Positions 43,888 through 56,715 of a stretch of DNA of 64,000 bases are shown in pieces; position 1 is the stretch's first letter, and each line of letters begins with the position of its first letter. Where the stretch lies: contig CM059621.1 of the NCBI GenBank assembly GCA_030435675.1, positions 6,634,001-6,698,000 of the forward strand. The letters run 5' to 3'. Under the pieces are notes generated by a model. That model had not been told where the DNA came from, made no database searches, and saw only the letters and a program-made list of their open reading frames with translations. Origin of the DNA: Steinernema hermaphroditum (taxonomy: Eukaryota; Nematoda; Chromadorea; Rhabditida; Steinernematidae). Both the position numbers and the translations under genes were made by a program.

Positions 43888-46800
43888 TCCGAAGTCCGCG
43901 CCGCCAGCCGAACCGAAGATGACTCTCCGCTCCGTTGGCTCTACTCTACCGCTATTCCACTTCCGGAATCACGATTTCGATGCCCGCTCAAACTAATGGG
44001 AACGATGTATTCTATTCGGATTCGTCTGCTCCACCGCAATTAGAAGAAAATCAGCGACCACGGTGTGACTATGTTCTTCTTTGTGCATTTATGAGACGTC
44101 CTGCACGGCGTAAGCCGTTGATTCAGGAAGATAAATCGTGTAAAAAAAATATAAAACTAAAAAAAATAACAAGATTATTTTAAAAATAGACCAACTTCGA
44201 CAGTTCTACCGCCAATATAAGTTTACAATGTTTATATTCGACATCTGATCATTTTCATTTTTAGTTGCTTTTATTTGACGTCGGTGTATATAATGAGTAT
44301 GTCCTCTAAGCTCTGGTTAAATGCCTTCCGTATCCATAAGAGATCTCTGAAACTTGAGTTCTTGTGCCGCTCTGGTTAATCACAAAATTGCAAACTTTTG
44401 TGCTCATAAAATTGACTAATTTCCATTTCTGTTCCTGCACACGTTCCTTCCCCTGTTCCCAGTTTAAACTTCCGGCTCCAGGGATCTTTCCGATTCATCT
44501 CAAATGCAAACGAAGCTCATTTGACACATTTCCAGCAGCACAAAAAAACGCGCTTCTCGCCTACTCTCCCCAAACTCCGATTCGCAACCCGTGCGGCGCC
44601 CCTCTCATTACCCGCCTAGTGCACTCTTCCAGTCGGTCCGTCGGCCCCAAATCGCACTCTGTAATTACTCTCCAAATCGACTTTGCATAAAACATTGGCC
44701 CTTTCGGGTCCCGGCGGGTGAAGCGCCTCTAAATCGAATGGAAACGTCGCCCAGAACGGAAATTAAGTGAGCGCGAAACGTCGATTTTATGACGATCGCC
44801 GTCGACTTCCTGATGAGTCCCACAACGCGATCCTCAAAGGTCATGGGTTAGGGCAGTACTTTATATGTGATTAGGTTGGAAGATTTCTCTCTCTTGGAGC
44901 AAGCTTCTGCTCTCCAGATGGCTAACTTCCTCTATATCTGCGTTTCCACCCAAAATATTACTGTAGAATGCTTTTCCTCTGCTCTGTTATCTCGTCTTTG
45001 TGGTGTTGCAAACACGCCTAACCAGCGGAGAATCACGTCTTTCTTCCGTTTCATCGACCCAACATTCAATTATAGGCCTAACGGGGGCCTAAGTCCCCGA
45101 TTTAACGTGTTCTTTCCGACTTCCTTTTCCGCCGCTTTCGTGCTTTGCCCTCTCCTCCTCCCCAAGAAGTGCGTTTTGGACGGCCGCGTCGCTTCCTGCA
45201 ACTTTGCGACAAAAACGGACGCCGACTTTTCAGGAAGTAATTAAAGTCATTATCGGATTTTCGCAATGAGACCGCCTCAGGCGAACGCTTCGGAGATAAG
45301 TGCCGTCTGTGGGCCGATTTATTCAAGTGGATCTCTGTAATTTTGTGGTTAGTAGGGACGCCAGGGACAAGGCATTAGGGGTAATCGGCGTATGCTTGCG
45401 CGTTTTTATCCATCTAGAGTCTATGTTATATGAAGTAGAAGATCTTTTCGATTACCGGAATCTTACAAAAGAAATTTTTTGTCGAAAATTATGAGTATTC
45501 ATCGAAGTACTAGATGATAACTCATTATTTCAGAGATATTGAAGGTTCAAGAAGGCTGAAGCTTCTGGAAGACGTTGAACCCTTTTTTGCCAGAGTCCCT
45601 CCATATAAACCTTCCGTTGATATAAACGGAATTTGAAATTCCTACCACTAATTACTAACAAAGCAGAAAAAAGAATAAGATGCTTAAATAAACCTCAGTG
45701 ACCTTTGATTTCAATAATTTTAAAAAGGCCGAAGCGAAGTCGGTGGATATTATCTTATCTCGTAGAGCGGCACCTAGTTTTTCCATCCAATCCGGACTCA
45801 CAATCATCGCTTTGCCACTTACCTTTTTCCAACGGGTGCAACCTTTAGGGAATAAAGTAAAGAAAAGAAAACAGGGAATCTTCTTAGGTTGCAGAGTTGG
45901 AAATGACGAAACAAAAAAACTTCAAGCGTAGTATACAAAGCTGTGCGATGCGATGGAAACTTACGCATTGTAGCCCAAAGTAGCTGACATCTTTGACCTC
46001 TTCATGCGAGTCAACTTCTTTATCGATACGTCAAATTCTTCGAAAGTCACTGGTGCTGATTAGTTAAAGCTATATGAGAGGTAGTTGACCAAATTTGTTT
46101 TTAAAACGTGAATTTTTTTTAATCTTATAGTTTGGCCGTCCTTTTCAAATTTGAGTTGCGACTCCTTTAGAAAGGGTGTGTTTTGTGCTTTCGTCCCCTT
46201 CTAAAAGATTCATCGTAATTGGAGAAGAGGCGCACGTCCAGTGTTTGCCTTAACACATCGCTCTTGCTGCATAAACTTTGAAATAAATTACGGAAAAATA
46301 TAGAGCAAAGCATCTTGATGCACCTTTCTGCTGAACCTAGAAACACAGAAACGTTCAAGTCAAATAAACCCTTTTTTCGTCGTTTGCCTAAAAATAGATA
46401 TCCATAAATTTTACAAATTGATCTTTTCAACACATAGAGAATTGCGTTCGAGATAAACGCAACGTAATACTCCTCGGGGAGTTCATGTCAGGTCCGTTTT
46501 CATCAGCATTTTGAAGTGCAGCAATAAATGATAAATGATGTTAACAACCTTGAGATAAATATGAACAGCTCGTTATTTTCCGTAGACCGTTCAAATTGCT
46601 CAAATTCTTTCGGTCAAATATATTACACACCGATCTCTTTTAACACCGTCCTTTTGACCCACTTTACAACATATAGTTGCTAAAGTGAACTTATACTTTA
46701 TACTTAAATAAGTACCATACCCATACTTAAATACCTTATAAGTCGAAGGTTCATTTATCAGAAGGGGGTTGTCGTAACATCACCTAAAAGCTCTTCTTTT

Positions 46801-49800
46801 ACAGCGATCAACTTTCAGTCAAAAGTAAATCTGCCTGTTTGCGCAACGCTGAGAAAATCCCACGTACTCGCTGGAGCGTCTAGTAGCATATCCACGACTT
46901 CTTGGTGATGTGGTTCAAATGCGCAGTTCACTATTAGCGCGTGGTTTGGCATTTTTTCCATCCAACAAGTCTCACGCACTGTTGTTCTGTCTTCACCAAT
47001 CATTGTCTATTATTTTTCTTCATTTGCATACGGTAGATCTGTCATTTGTGTCGGTGCCGACCGGTCGGATGCCTTCTCGCCTTCTCGATCTCGGAAACTC
47101 GATTCTCACATTGAATCAGAGGTCAATTACACTAACTTCATACATGTCTTTAAATGGAATCAGCTGCCTCTTCCATCCCTTCCATTAGAAAATTACGACA
47201 CTTTTTCGTTTTTTGTCCTTTAAATAACGGCCACTAATCACGCAGAGCAATTACGGCGCTTTGCAGAATGGCCAAAAAGTTACGAATGGCGCGCCAATCC
47301 GACAATCAATTATCGCTTCCTAAGCCGTCGGAGATTATCGCCCACGTTGGCCCGGCATGCGCCTCCTTTGCCCTTCGGCACTTCTCTGGAACGTGCAAAA
47401 TATTTTGAACCACGCGGCAATCTGATTTGTTACTAAGCCGTTGACCGCCGCCGCTTCCTGCTCAATCAGAAGAAGGACCCTTCGCACGTCTCCTGAGGAC
47501 CTCTTCGCCGCGGGATCGCCTGCAACTGGGGACGTGCACACTCCTACAAGGCGTCTCGCCACGACGGAAAAAGCGTCTCGCGCAATTTGCGCGATAAATA
47601 AGTAATTAGATAATTGTGTGCAGAGGGGAATCGCGGCGCAGGACTGCAAGGATGCGCTGGCAAATGCAAACAAGAGGCGTTGGAGGTCCGTTTTTTGGAG
47701 TCTAAGTGGTGGGGATTAATTCTTGCGCGTTTCGCTCGTTAGAACAGCACGTCTCCTCGAGCGTGCCTTTGTCCAAAGATCGAGAGGAGGCGAGAAAGAG
47801 GAGCTGGAGCTGGTTTCAGTTGGATCACGGATATGTCAGTGTGTGAGATGTGTATTATTATTTACTGGACTGTGATTGTGTAACATAATAAGACTCGATT
47901 TATTGTATTTTCGAAGCAGTCAATAATACCGATTGTTGATAGTTGACTTCCAAGGCAAGCGGTCGAAAACCATAATCTTTCCGTAGGCTCACTATGGCCC
48001 TAAGTAAGAAGGAAACAGCCCAAGGTGCTTGTGAGCGACTAGGACTGTGGGAATGACTGGTGAAAGCCAACCAGCATGTACTACTCTGGAAGTAAAATGA
48101 TAATTACTTTTTGGAGCTCTTCAACTTCCTTCCTGTGCATCTAAGTGCTTGGTGTACTATGAATAGCCGCGGTCCTTAGCTATAATTGGACCCCTTGCCA
48201 CCCTTTCACGCTTCAATTATGGCGGCGAAGGGGAAGTGTCTGCAAATGTTGCAAATATTGCTTTTGTGAAGATGAGAAAAGTGCCTTCTTGCGCCCTCGT
48301 CCTTTCGGAGAGACATTCCTTCGTCCTTATGCATATCTTTACTACCTAGCGGTATCTAAATTTAAAAAGAGAAATCCTCTTTTTAAGTGTCCTTTAAAAA
48401 GCAGCGATGTCTGATAACTTCAAATCCAGTTATTTCACCTTTACGAAAAGATGCGCAAAAATGAACTTGATCAATATCCAGAATTCCTAGGATGATACGA
48501 ATAGCCACTTGTTAGAACAGGGTTCAGCGAAAGAACGCCGATTAGCTACTAGGAGTTGAAACCAATAATAACAATAGAATCCAAAATCCAAGTGAGTGCT
48601 TAGGATTAGTCCGAACACCGCCAACAATTCCAGTCAAAAAATTACGATGGCGACGACCTTTAACTTGAAACTCGTCGCCATCGCCCGTCGTGGGTTTGTG
48701 GCGTATTGTGGTTCTTTTGACGATTATCGATGCACTTGATTTTGGAAAGCCACAGAAACTCAAAGTTCAGGCCTCATTTTCTTCACTGTTCAAGCAGAGT
48801 CACAATTTCGAACATCCCAAAATTAGTTAACATACGGGTAGAGGTGCGACGTTGCGGCGCATCGGATGAATCAGGGAGTCATCTTCGAGTTGATTCGCGG
48901 CTCAGACGTCGACCTTGCAAATCATCCCCCGTAGGCGAGCTGAAACGGGTGGAAGAAGCACAGTGGGCGAAATCTCGACGAGTATTGGTTCAGTAGACGG
49001 TGCAGACCTTGGAAATTCAATCTCGGATCTTGGAAGGTGGTGACGGCATTCCTATCAGATACAAAACCAGATCTCTTCGTTCAGTTTTTGATGTGAGTTC
49101 AATAACAGAGTTCGATCGCAGGCATCTTAGCATCTCTGTACAGTCAATTCTTGTGATATAAGACACAAGAACTCAAATCCCTATGGGCTATTTACAGAAA
49201 TGACCTTTTTAGAACGCCTGCTTTCCTCACGTTACCTTCAAGATATCGTCGTTCTTTGATTCCACATTCTAGCTTCGCCCTACAATTCGTTGCATACAAA
49301 CCACTCGTTCTCTGAGTCTCTTGTCCTGATTGCCTCAAACAGAGCTCATTAGGGATGTCCTCGATTTACGGACTCCCCTGGGCCTCGCTCGGCTTCCCCT
49401 CCTCTAACCTTATAATCCGCACGTATTCACTCATCGTCCCCGGCTGACTTTAAAGGATGACCTGTAATCCGAGCCTCTGTTTACGATGGCGTCGCTTTTT
49501 GCTTTCGGTCCGTGAGTCTTTGGACTCCATCTCCGATCACCTCTGCCACCCGTCTTCCCATAATCCAATTTTCCCATAAAACAAATACATTTGCACAAAT
49601 GCGATGTTGCTTCGTCACGTGGTCCCGCGAGGAAGTGGTCCCGAGCAGGAACTTCTCTGACTCCTCACGAAAGGGCGGCCATTATTCATGCGAACGACAT
49701 ACTATGATGGTGGGCATCTGCCTAAGTCGGCAATCTATCTGAGTGAGCGGAGATTAAAGTGCAGGTTGTGGGAATAGGCAGAGACCGATTATTGGACACC

Positions 49801-50121
49801 GCGACCAATTCCCGTGTAGGTACATAGTTTGTGGCGATATTTCTGATTATTTCGGGGTTTTTCTTGAAGCTGACGTAGTTTGGACCTTGATTTTTATTAT
49901 GTTCTATTATGAGTAATGTTTAAAAAGGACTAAGATCCACAGTGGTGGTGGTTCCCATATTTGCGCAAAAGTCGTCATCTCTGAAATGTTCCAGGATCTA
50001 GAGAATCTTGTGATTCACGTTCGCACTTGACATCACCCACGATTCGTTCCTTTGTTCGCCTTTGAATGGCTTCCTGAACGTTTATTTCGAGATCATCCTG
50101 TTGCTAGGATGCCGAAGGTCA

Positions 50122-50557
50122 CGGGGTGGTCGCGGAACAAGTAGAAGAGTCGTCTGCGTGGGCTTGCCAAATCTTATTTTTGTTCCTTGAATTGGCCTCG
50201 TTCCAAACTATTATCTTCGCGGTTAGTGCAGCCTCATTTTCGTCGTCAAAGCATTTTGCCTTCTGAAAGTATTTCTTGTTTTTTTCCTTAATAGTCGAAA
50301 GTAATTCAGTCCCTCTAGGTGTCTTGTTCTCACTGTATAGAGTCAAGCTTTCTTTTTTGATGACGATATTCATCTCAAGTTCGCACTAGGAGCGATCTAT
50401 GAGTTTCGAGTTTAAACCATCGAATCAACAGCATTATACCAATAATGTGAGACACCAATAATGGCACAACGAGAGCAGATATCTGTGATCTCTGAACCGC
50501 CATAAAATCCAGCATATCCTCCACTGCCTTTAGGTCAAAAGCAGGAAATATCGTCAT
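50122..50557 (-). CDS. Possible small membrane-protein gene, structure uncertain
   Basis: Two minus-strand frames abut. The first (50557-50375) encodes 60 residues with a hydrophobic helix (ISALVVPLLVSHIIGIMLLI) after a short polar N-terminus. The second (50373-50119) encodes 84 hydrophilic, Lys/Asn-rich residues (NIVIKKESLTLYSENKTPRG onward). An intron joining them in frame is possible (GTTTAAAC donor near 50418, acceptor AAAG near 50355), but the acceptor lacks a pyrimidine tract. It could be one small gene, two, or none. Confidence 0.3.
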
Positions 50558-50769
50558 TTTCTGTTTCTTTTCGTCTCAGCTGTTAACACAAACCGTGAAA
50601 TGTGAGCCGCAAGGGCCGTTTTGTGCAAAAACAGCCTTAGACGACCTACTTCAAAACGACGGTGTAAACCACAGAATCACAATTCACTAAGTGATTCGTA
50701 AACCTTGGGATCGCTGATTTCCAACGATTGGAGGCCCTTTTTATGTATTCACTGTTTCCCGTACTGTTT

Positions 50770-50800
50770 AGAGATACGTACGTTTCCCGTACGTATCTCT
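50770..50800. other. Perfect 13-bp hairpin
   Basis: AGAGATACGTACG and its exact complement flank a 5-nt loop. No gene lies nearby. Confidence 0.7.
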
Positions 50801-53063
50801 ATTGCGCCGACCTGCATTTTCCCTTTCTCTCTCATTGTAATTGTTAAGTCAACTGTCGGACTCTTTGTCGGATTTTGCCCTTGAAGCGTGCAAACTAGGA
50901 TTTACAGTGGAATCCGGTTGGTTCCGTCTTCCAACAATTTCTTAAAAACAATCAATCAGCGGACATCGTTATCAAAGAACACGTCAGTAAGGTGAGAAAT
51001 GTCCCACAGTGGAATGTCCATTAATCTCGCCGACACGCCCTAAACCTCGCCATCCTAATTTCCATCCGATCGTTTAAACAAACTCCTTCACAAATCGCTT
51101 TTTCGGCTAATTAATGGCAACCTCCTCCCTCCGCCGGTTGCAAACGTGTCTCCGCGCGTGCAAAGCGGCGATCTTGTTTTGTTTGCCCAGGCGCGGTGTT
51201 CTCTGATGTCCGATGAGGGAGGTTAGGGTTTAGCGGATATCTCGAGTGCCCCGCGAGTTCATTGTAACAAAAAGAGAACAGATCGCGTGATCTATGCCTC
51301 AACAAAGCGATCGATCATCTCCGCGTTCCCCGTTCGGCTGATCAAAAACGCGGCGTCCTGTGATAATTTGCTGGCACTTAATGGCCGATTCGTGTTCTCT
51401 TTCTTCTAGCGTGTGTTTAAAATACATTGGTTTAAAATGCTATGAAGATGAATGGATAGGTAGGACAAGAAAATGCTAGTTAAGTGCTTTTCAAAATAGT
51501 CAAAATTCAGACTGATCATGAAAGGACCTACTGGCAGATTTGTTGTAAAGGGTCGTCCAAAAAGGGCATCTAGACAGAAGTCTTACATGCCATTTTTGTG
51601 ACCATCCAAACGTAAGACCGGCTGGAAAACGAAAAAGAAGCACGAAAAATGAAAGAAACCGACCGGTCTCATCGATCTGAATTTCTGAATGGCCTTCTAG
51701 ACGTATGTTCACACTGTCTATTCTCGTAATGTTCGTCACTCTAGCACAAGCAAACCCAACTGAGTTTCAGCTCATGGTCAGGCCCCGACATATTTTTTAT
51801 TCTCAAGGACACGTTTTTGAAAGACACGATAGATAGCCGTTGCCTAATTAAGCTTTGAACAAGACAAGAAAACTTTCTTAGCCGTGCTTGCTTAGCAATT
51901 ACGGTAAGATGTTTCAACATGGCAACTTGGCATATGGCAATTCACAATAAAGGCGTCACAATTGTCTTTTGACACAAAATTCGGCAGCGTTTTTGGAAAT
52001 AAACTACGTTTATGTGCGCTACAATATTTACTGCTTTAAATTTCTAATAAAATCTTTAACTACTTCAGAGAAAATAGATAGGTATGTGTTCAGTTAGGTT
52101 GCCCTTTTTGTTCGCCTTCTCAGTATCGCCGATTTAACAAAGCTACTACGTTTTGACCTCGTTTTTTTGTCTCAAAATGTTAAGCGTGGGAAAAACTTTG
52201 ATTGAGAAAAGGGTGGGAAAGTTGTCTGACATTCGATGGACATTTTCGCAGCATCATTCGAAAAATGGCCGACATAATTTGATTTGTTTTGAGATGAAGA
52301 TCTATTCGTTTCAGTTGCATTCAGTTGTAACGGAAAATCGCTCCCGATTTGAACTTGGTGCAAGAAATATCTGATATCGCCTGTGGCGTTCACTGACTAA
52401 CTTGTAGGACACACGAGCACAAAATCTGCACTTGCTTGTACCTCCAAATAAAAACAAAGAACAGCCTCTCCTTCTCAGGCTTTGCCGTGATCACATGAGA
52501 GGTTCTGGGAGCGGTGCCGCCGGTGTCGCCTATTGTCGCCACTGGCGTCATTTTCCCACCATTCTCTTGATTACATTCTCTTCTACTATTCACCTTCTGC
52601 GAAGTGCTTATCTTCGATCTCGACGCGACGGTCACGAACGATCGCGTGCCAATATCGCGCAGATTGACGCGCGCTAATTTTAGAGATTTGTGGCGCGATG
52701 ATGGCAAATTGAAAACGGGAAAGAAGCCCTCTAGGGGTGTTCTCGGAAAGGCCATCTCGTGGGAGTAGTTGTGCGGAGTTCGCAGGCCCAAATCAGCGCC
52801 ATAAATTGTTTGCGAGATTATCGTTTACTCCTTTTTTGGGTGGTCGTTAGAAGTTCATTGGTTATTCTGGTGTTTGTTGTCTTTGTGGTTCACATAGCGC
52901 ATATATAGCCAAAATATTCAGTTCGTTTTTTATGTTATCGATTGCACTTTGTATTCCAAAAGTCGTCAACCTTTCTAAGCCAAAAGTCAATTCATTTGGA
53001 GAATTCTGGAGCATTCCAGGATCATATTCCACAAACTGCGTAGTTTCTTCGTAACCACGTAAC

Positions 53064-53297
53064 TCAGCTGTGATTCACTAGAGAATTCACAGGACGACCG
53101 GCCTCGAGCACCAGAGCGGCGTCCAGAAGGTCTTCGAGGCGATCCTTTCCACCGTAGGATCCTCCACCGCCGACGATGAATTTCGAGCTCCTCGCGCTCT
53201 TCCACTCTTTTACGGGTGTCTTTGTGGATCCTTCGGTGGAAAGGAAGCTTGTCAGCCGTAATACGCTGCCCTGAATGCTTCGGATAAACAGCCTCAC
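53064..53297 (-). CDS. Orphan exon-like ORF, unrecognised
   Basis: The minus-strand frame includes KFIVGGGGSYGGKDRLEDLL followed by DAALVLEAGRP, with a GC-rich codon pattern and a heptad-like helix, so it looks like a real exon. It ends at a stop just after a possible GTGAATC donor. I could not find partner exons, and an overlapping second frame is also open. Family not recognised. Confidence 0.3.
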   Translation of the reverse strand: MRLFIRSIQGSVLRLTSFLSTEGSTKTPVKEWKSARSSKFIVGGGGSYGGKDRLEDLLDAALVLEAGRPVNSLVNHS

Positions 53298-53860
53298 ACT
53301 GTGTGGAATATGAGTGTAAAAATGTGGCCAAATACTTATTTGAATTTGAACGATTTGCTATTTACTTACACTCACGCAAAGTTTCAGCCCGATCTGTGAG
53401 CATAATGTCCACTTAACCTTCCCACGCTCTAACCATCACCGCTGTCAATCATCCTTCTACACACATAAATTATGTTCGGAATATTCCTTGTCACAAGCCG
53501 GGATGACGGAGCAAATCTACGCACCCTGAAAATTAGTTTTCATATCCTGTTTTGACATATTTCAAAATGTGTTTTGAACATCGATGTTAATAATTCATGG
53601 TGACATATCATCGCCGCGATACATGTCATTTCCGAGTTTCCGCTATCATTTGTCGAAGTCATCGCGTCGTATTTACTGTATTCTCTAGGTGAACTCGATG
53701 AGTGCTTCTACCGAAGTGCATGTCCATTTGGGCAATAAACTTCAAATAAACTATTTACTCTATTCGCTGGTCTTCTCGTTCGTGTTAGTCCTGACCCCTA
53801 TTTCCAGGACCACCCTACTATTGTCATTCACTCTCTGATCTCTCATCTACTTACAGGAAA

Positions 53861-54656
53861 ATGGGCTGCGCACAAACGAAAGGAAAGAAACCAATCGACG
53901 CGCTCGAAACCAACAACAACAAGATCAGCAGCCGAAAGTCATCGGCCGCCGGCAAAAAGTAATTTCACCTCCTTTCCAACTTCGCACCACATAAAAACTT
54001 TAGAAGGAGCGGAACATTCCGATTCAACCTGAACAAAGAGGAGAAAGAGATCATCATGCAACACTGGGTCCCCACGGTTCTCGCCCAGGAGCCGGACCTC
54101 TTCCTGAAGACCATGTTGGCCAGCATCAAAGACTCGCCAAAGCTCCTTGATATCATCTCCTGCAAGATGTATGACCCCGGACTGGAGAACATTGCCGAGT
54201 GGCCGAAGCTGAACAAGATGGCACGCGGGAACTGTGCCTTCTTCACAAAGCAGATTGTGACGAACCGGCTGGACGAGGCGCTGGTCCGGCAGGACAGCGA
54301 GATGTTGGGTGAGTGGAAGTGAACGGACTTGAAGGGGGCTTGACCGACCACTGAGATCTTGATTCGAATCCCTTGATTCATCATTATTCGCTTCAGGCTC
54401 CATCCACATCCAATACGCGCCGTACGGCTTCAAACCCACTTTCCTCGACATCTGGCAACAGAACATCATCAAACTCATCGAACAGGTCACATTCCCCACC
54501 GACATCGACAGGCTCCTCTTCATGAAGGCCTTCAAGATCCTCCTCAACTTCCTGTGCACTCTCATGATGCTGGAGTACGAGGACTCGATGCAGTCGGTAC
54601 GCTACAACGAGCGGAAGAACACTCAGGCGTCCCGAAACTCGAAGGACGATTTCTAG
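53861..54656 (+). CDS. N-myristoylated globin-like protein (globin 2)
   Basis: Globin-domain protein of 220 residues; exons 53861-53958, 54004-54308, 54397-54656. The ATG follows a TTACAG acceptor by four bases. The N-terminus MGCAQTKGKK is a textbook N-myristoylation site with a palmitoylatable Cys3, so membrane anchoring is likely. The globin core starts with helix A (EEKEIIMQHWVPTVLAQEP). The SPKLLDIISC region follows, then helix E (RGNCAFFTKQIVTNRLDEAL) with no His at the distal E7 position. The proximal F8 His lies in SIHIQYAPYGFKP and a long H helix follows (KILLNFLCTLMMLEYEDSM). Such acylated globins are known in nematodes and are thought to act in redox or gas signalling rather than oxygen transport. 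AATAAA at 54771. Paralogue of the gene at 60073. Confidence 0.88.
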
Positions 54657-54770
54657 AGCTCTATCGTTGGTTGTGTCTTCGCGATTCGAATTCTCTTATC
54701 TCTCTTGTTACCGTATTTGGTGTCATTGTAACCCGAGTTCTACTTACATATGTCGTGTCATTGAGCTTTA

Positions 54771-54776
54771 AATAAA
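54771..54776 (+). terminator. Polyadenylation signal AATAAA of globin 2
   Basis: Canonical signal 114 nt after the stop codon. Confidence 0.65.
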
Positions 54777-55948
54777 TTGTGTTTCCGAAGGGCAATTGGC
54801 AACGAAACTATAAATCGCGCCAATTCCAACGTGAGCAGCTTGGATCATAAAGACCTCACACTTTTTTTATTTTGATCGAGTGGATAGATTGCCTTCTCTT
54901 TCGATAGTGTGACGAATTTCATTCCCTTGACGGTTTTTTTTAATATATGCACACTTTTCGGTTCAGGTATGCTTCAACTCGAAGAAGCTGCGCGACTCAT
55001 TGGATTTAACTCTCAGCCGCCCCGATGCCGGTGCAGTAAAATAATCAGTAAAAAAGTTAATGAAATAGCTCGAGAGATGAACAATTGTATTGGGTTCATC
55101 AATGAAAAATGGATTGGATTCAAGTGATGAAAAAAATCCTTCGAATGTTACAGATTTCAAATGTTGTGTGCCAGGGTGATGCGAAGAGCCGAGCGAAGAG
55201 CCGCCTGTGCTTGCGCTGTAGTGATTCCTGCAAATGCAAGTTTTTAAACAGGTCTTATGGTAACGAAGTAAACAAATAAATATAGTCAGTATTTGCATAG
55301 TGCGTTCTGGAATACTCCCAACTGTTGAACACAACTTCAGCTCCTGGCATTCATGGCGTCAAACAGATCTACCGTCTTTTGTATAACAAGAGAAATTTAA
55401 AAAATATAACTATATAGAGTTAACACACCGCAATGATGTCCTGGAAATGTCATCCGCGGCTCAATTGTAATGGCTGAATATTCTGCGGTTCAATCTTCCA
55501 CAACCGTGAGCGGTTAGATATCGCAATAGAATTGTCTCTACGGCGTCATAGCCAAACGGTCAGTTCCACGTACAGCAGCTTAACGAAAGGTTCGCGGTGA
55601 AATTTGCGTAAAAACAATTCCGTCTTTGTCCGCCTCGTCGGAAATCTCATTTTGGCGACTTTTCCGCGTCACCGCCGTTCGTCTCTTAAACAGCGGTCAA
55701 GAAGATCGAAGCGAACGCAATTTATTGTTTTTCGAACACTTGCAACTTTTAATTAACTCCTCGAAGGGAACTGCACGGTGAAAGGAAGTGGAAAAATTGC
55801 TGTCCGAATCGGCGCTCTCAGAAAGCTCTTCCGAGCATCGGGCTATGATGTCACTAAAGTGATTTTCGCGCTTTGTCCTCGGCGAAGACGCGCGCCGTCT
55901 CCTTATTTGATAAAGTCGTCTCGGCCGACGATCATCTCGTTTAGTCAA

Positions 55949-56715
55949 GAACTCCTTGATGTCTTATTTTTGTGTACGACGCACACTGGAGACTGTTGCG
56001 ACCATCGAATGTATAGGTGAACTGTTGCGTGGCACAAGTATTTTCGTACTTCTTATATAAAGTAATATAAAATAAAGTAGCTCATGTCCACACTTTCTAG
56101 AAATCGAAACCTTCAATTATCCCCAAATATGTTCCATTGTAACTATATGAACCTGTTACATATTGTGATAAAATACGTAAAATCGTTAAGCTCATTTATG
56201 AGTAAAGGATTATGAACAAAGGATCCGTGCGGCGTATGCTAGGTGTGCTCGGTGAGTGCTTCTGGCGAAGTACATGTCCATTTTGGTAATCAACAGTCAT
56301 CTTTAAAAAAAATCGACATCCATAAAACGTTTCATTCATTCCTAAATTCCTCGCTTTCATGGTCTAGCATCTACAATCACCAAGTCTTCCCGCTTTCTTG
56401 GATACGGGCACAGGATATTACTACATGAACCTGTTAGATATCGTAATACAATTCGTAGATTCGTGAAACTCGTTTATGAGCAGAAGCACGGGATCCGTGC
56501 CACGCATGCTAGGTGAGCTCGGTAAGTGCTTCTAGCGAAGTACATGTCCATTTTGGTAATAAACAGTCATCTCAAAAAGAATGCGACAGCCACACTCCTT
56601 GACGTCTTATTTTTGTGTCAGCCCAAAACCTGACGGCAACTGTGCCAAACGTAAAACCTTTCTATCGACCCATTCCTAAATTCCTCGCTTACATCGTCTA
56701 ACACCTACAATCCCC
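55949..56715. repeat. Imperfect tandem segmental duplication
   Basis: Blocks recur in the same order. ATGAACCTGTTA through GCGAAGTACATGTCCATTTT appears at about 56148-56300 and again at 56425-56575. CCTAAATTCCTCGCTT is at about 56341 and 56675. CTCCTTGACGTCTTATTTTT is at about 56596, with a relative at 55949. A diverged piece of the first block (GTGCTTCTACCGAAGTGCAT) also lies near 53702, before globin 2. Confidence 0.7.

Larger units (their letters stand above)
40362..53860. other. 13.5-kb gene desert
   Basis: Apart from the weak candidates listed separately, no gene is recognised. AT-rich stretches alternate with GC-richer, CG-rich islands (about 42100-42260, 44540-44830, 47200-47700, 51000-51350) that contain TAATTA-type motifs and no splice-supported ORFs. 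These may be regulatory DNA or noncoding exons. Confidence 0.45.

Noticed and set aside
47335..47673. 112-codon minus-strand frame in a GC-rich island
   Set aside because: No start context, splice structure or family; CG-rich noncoding DNA explains the open frame.
48542..48763. 73-codon minus-strand frame ending in a hydrophobic tail
   Set aside because: No ATG at the start of the frame and no splice partner; the tail alone is not enough support.
53939..54565. 208-codon minus-strand frame
   Set aside because: Antisense shadow of globin 2.
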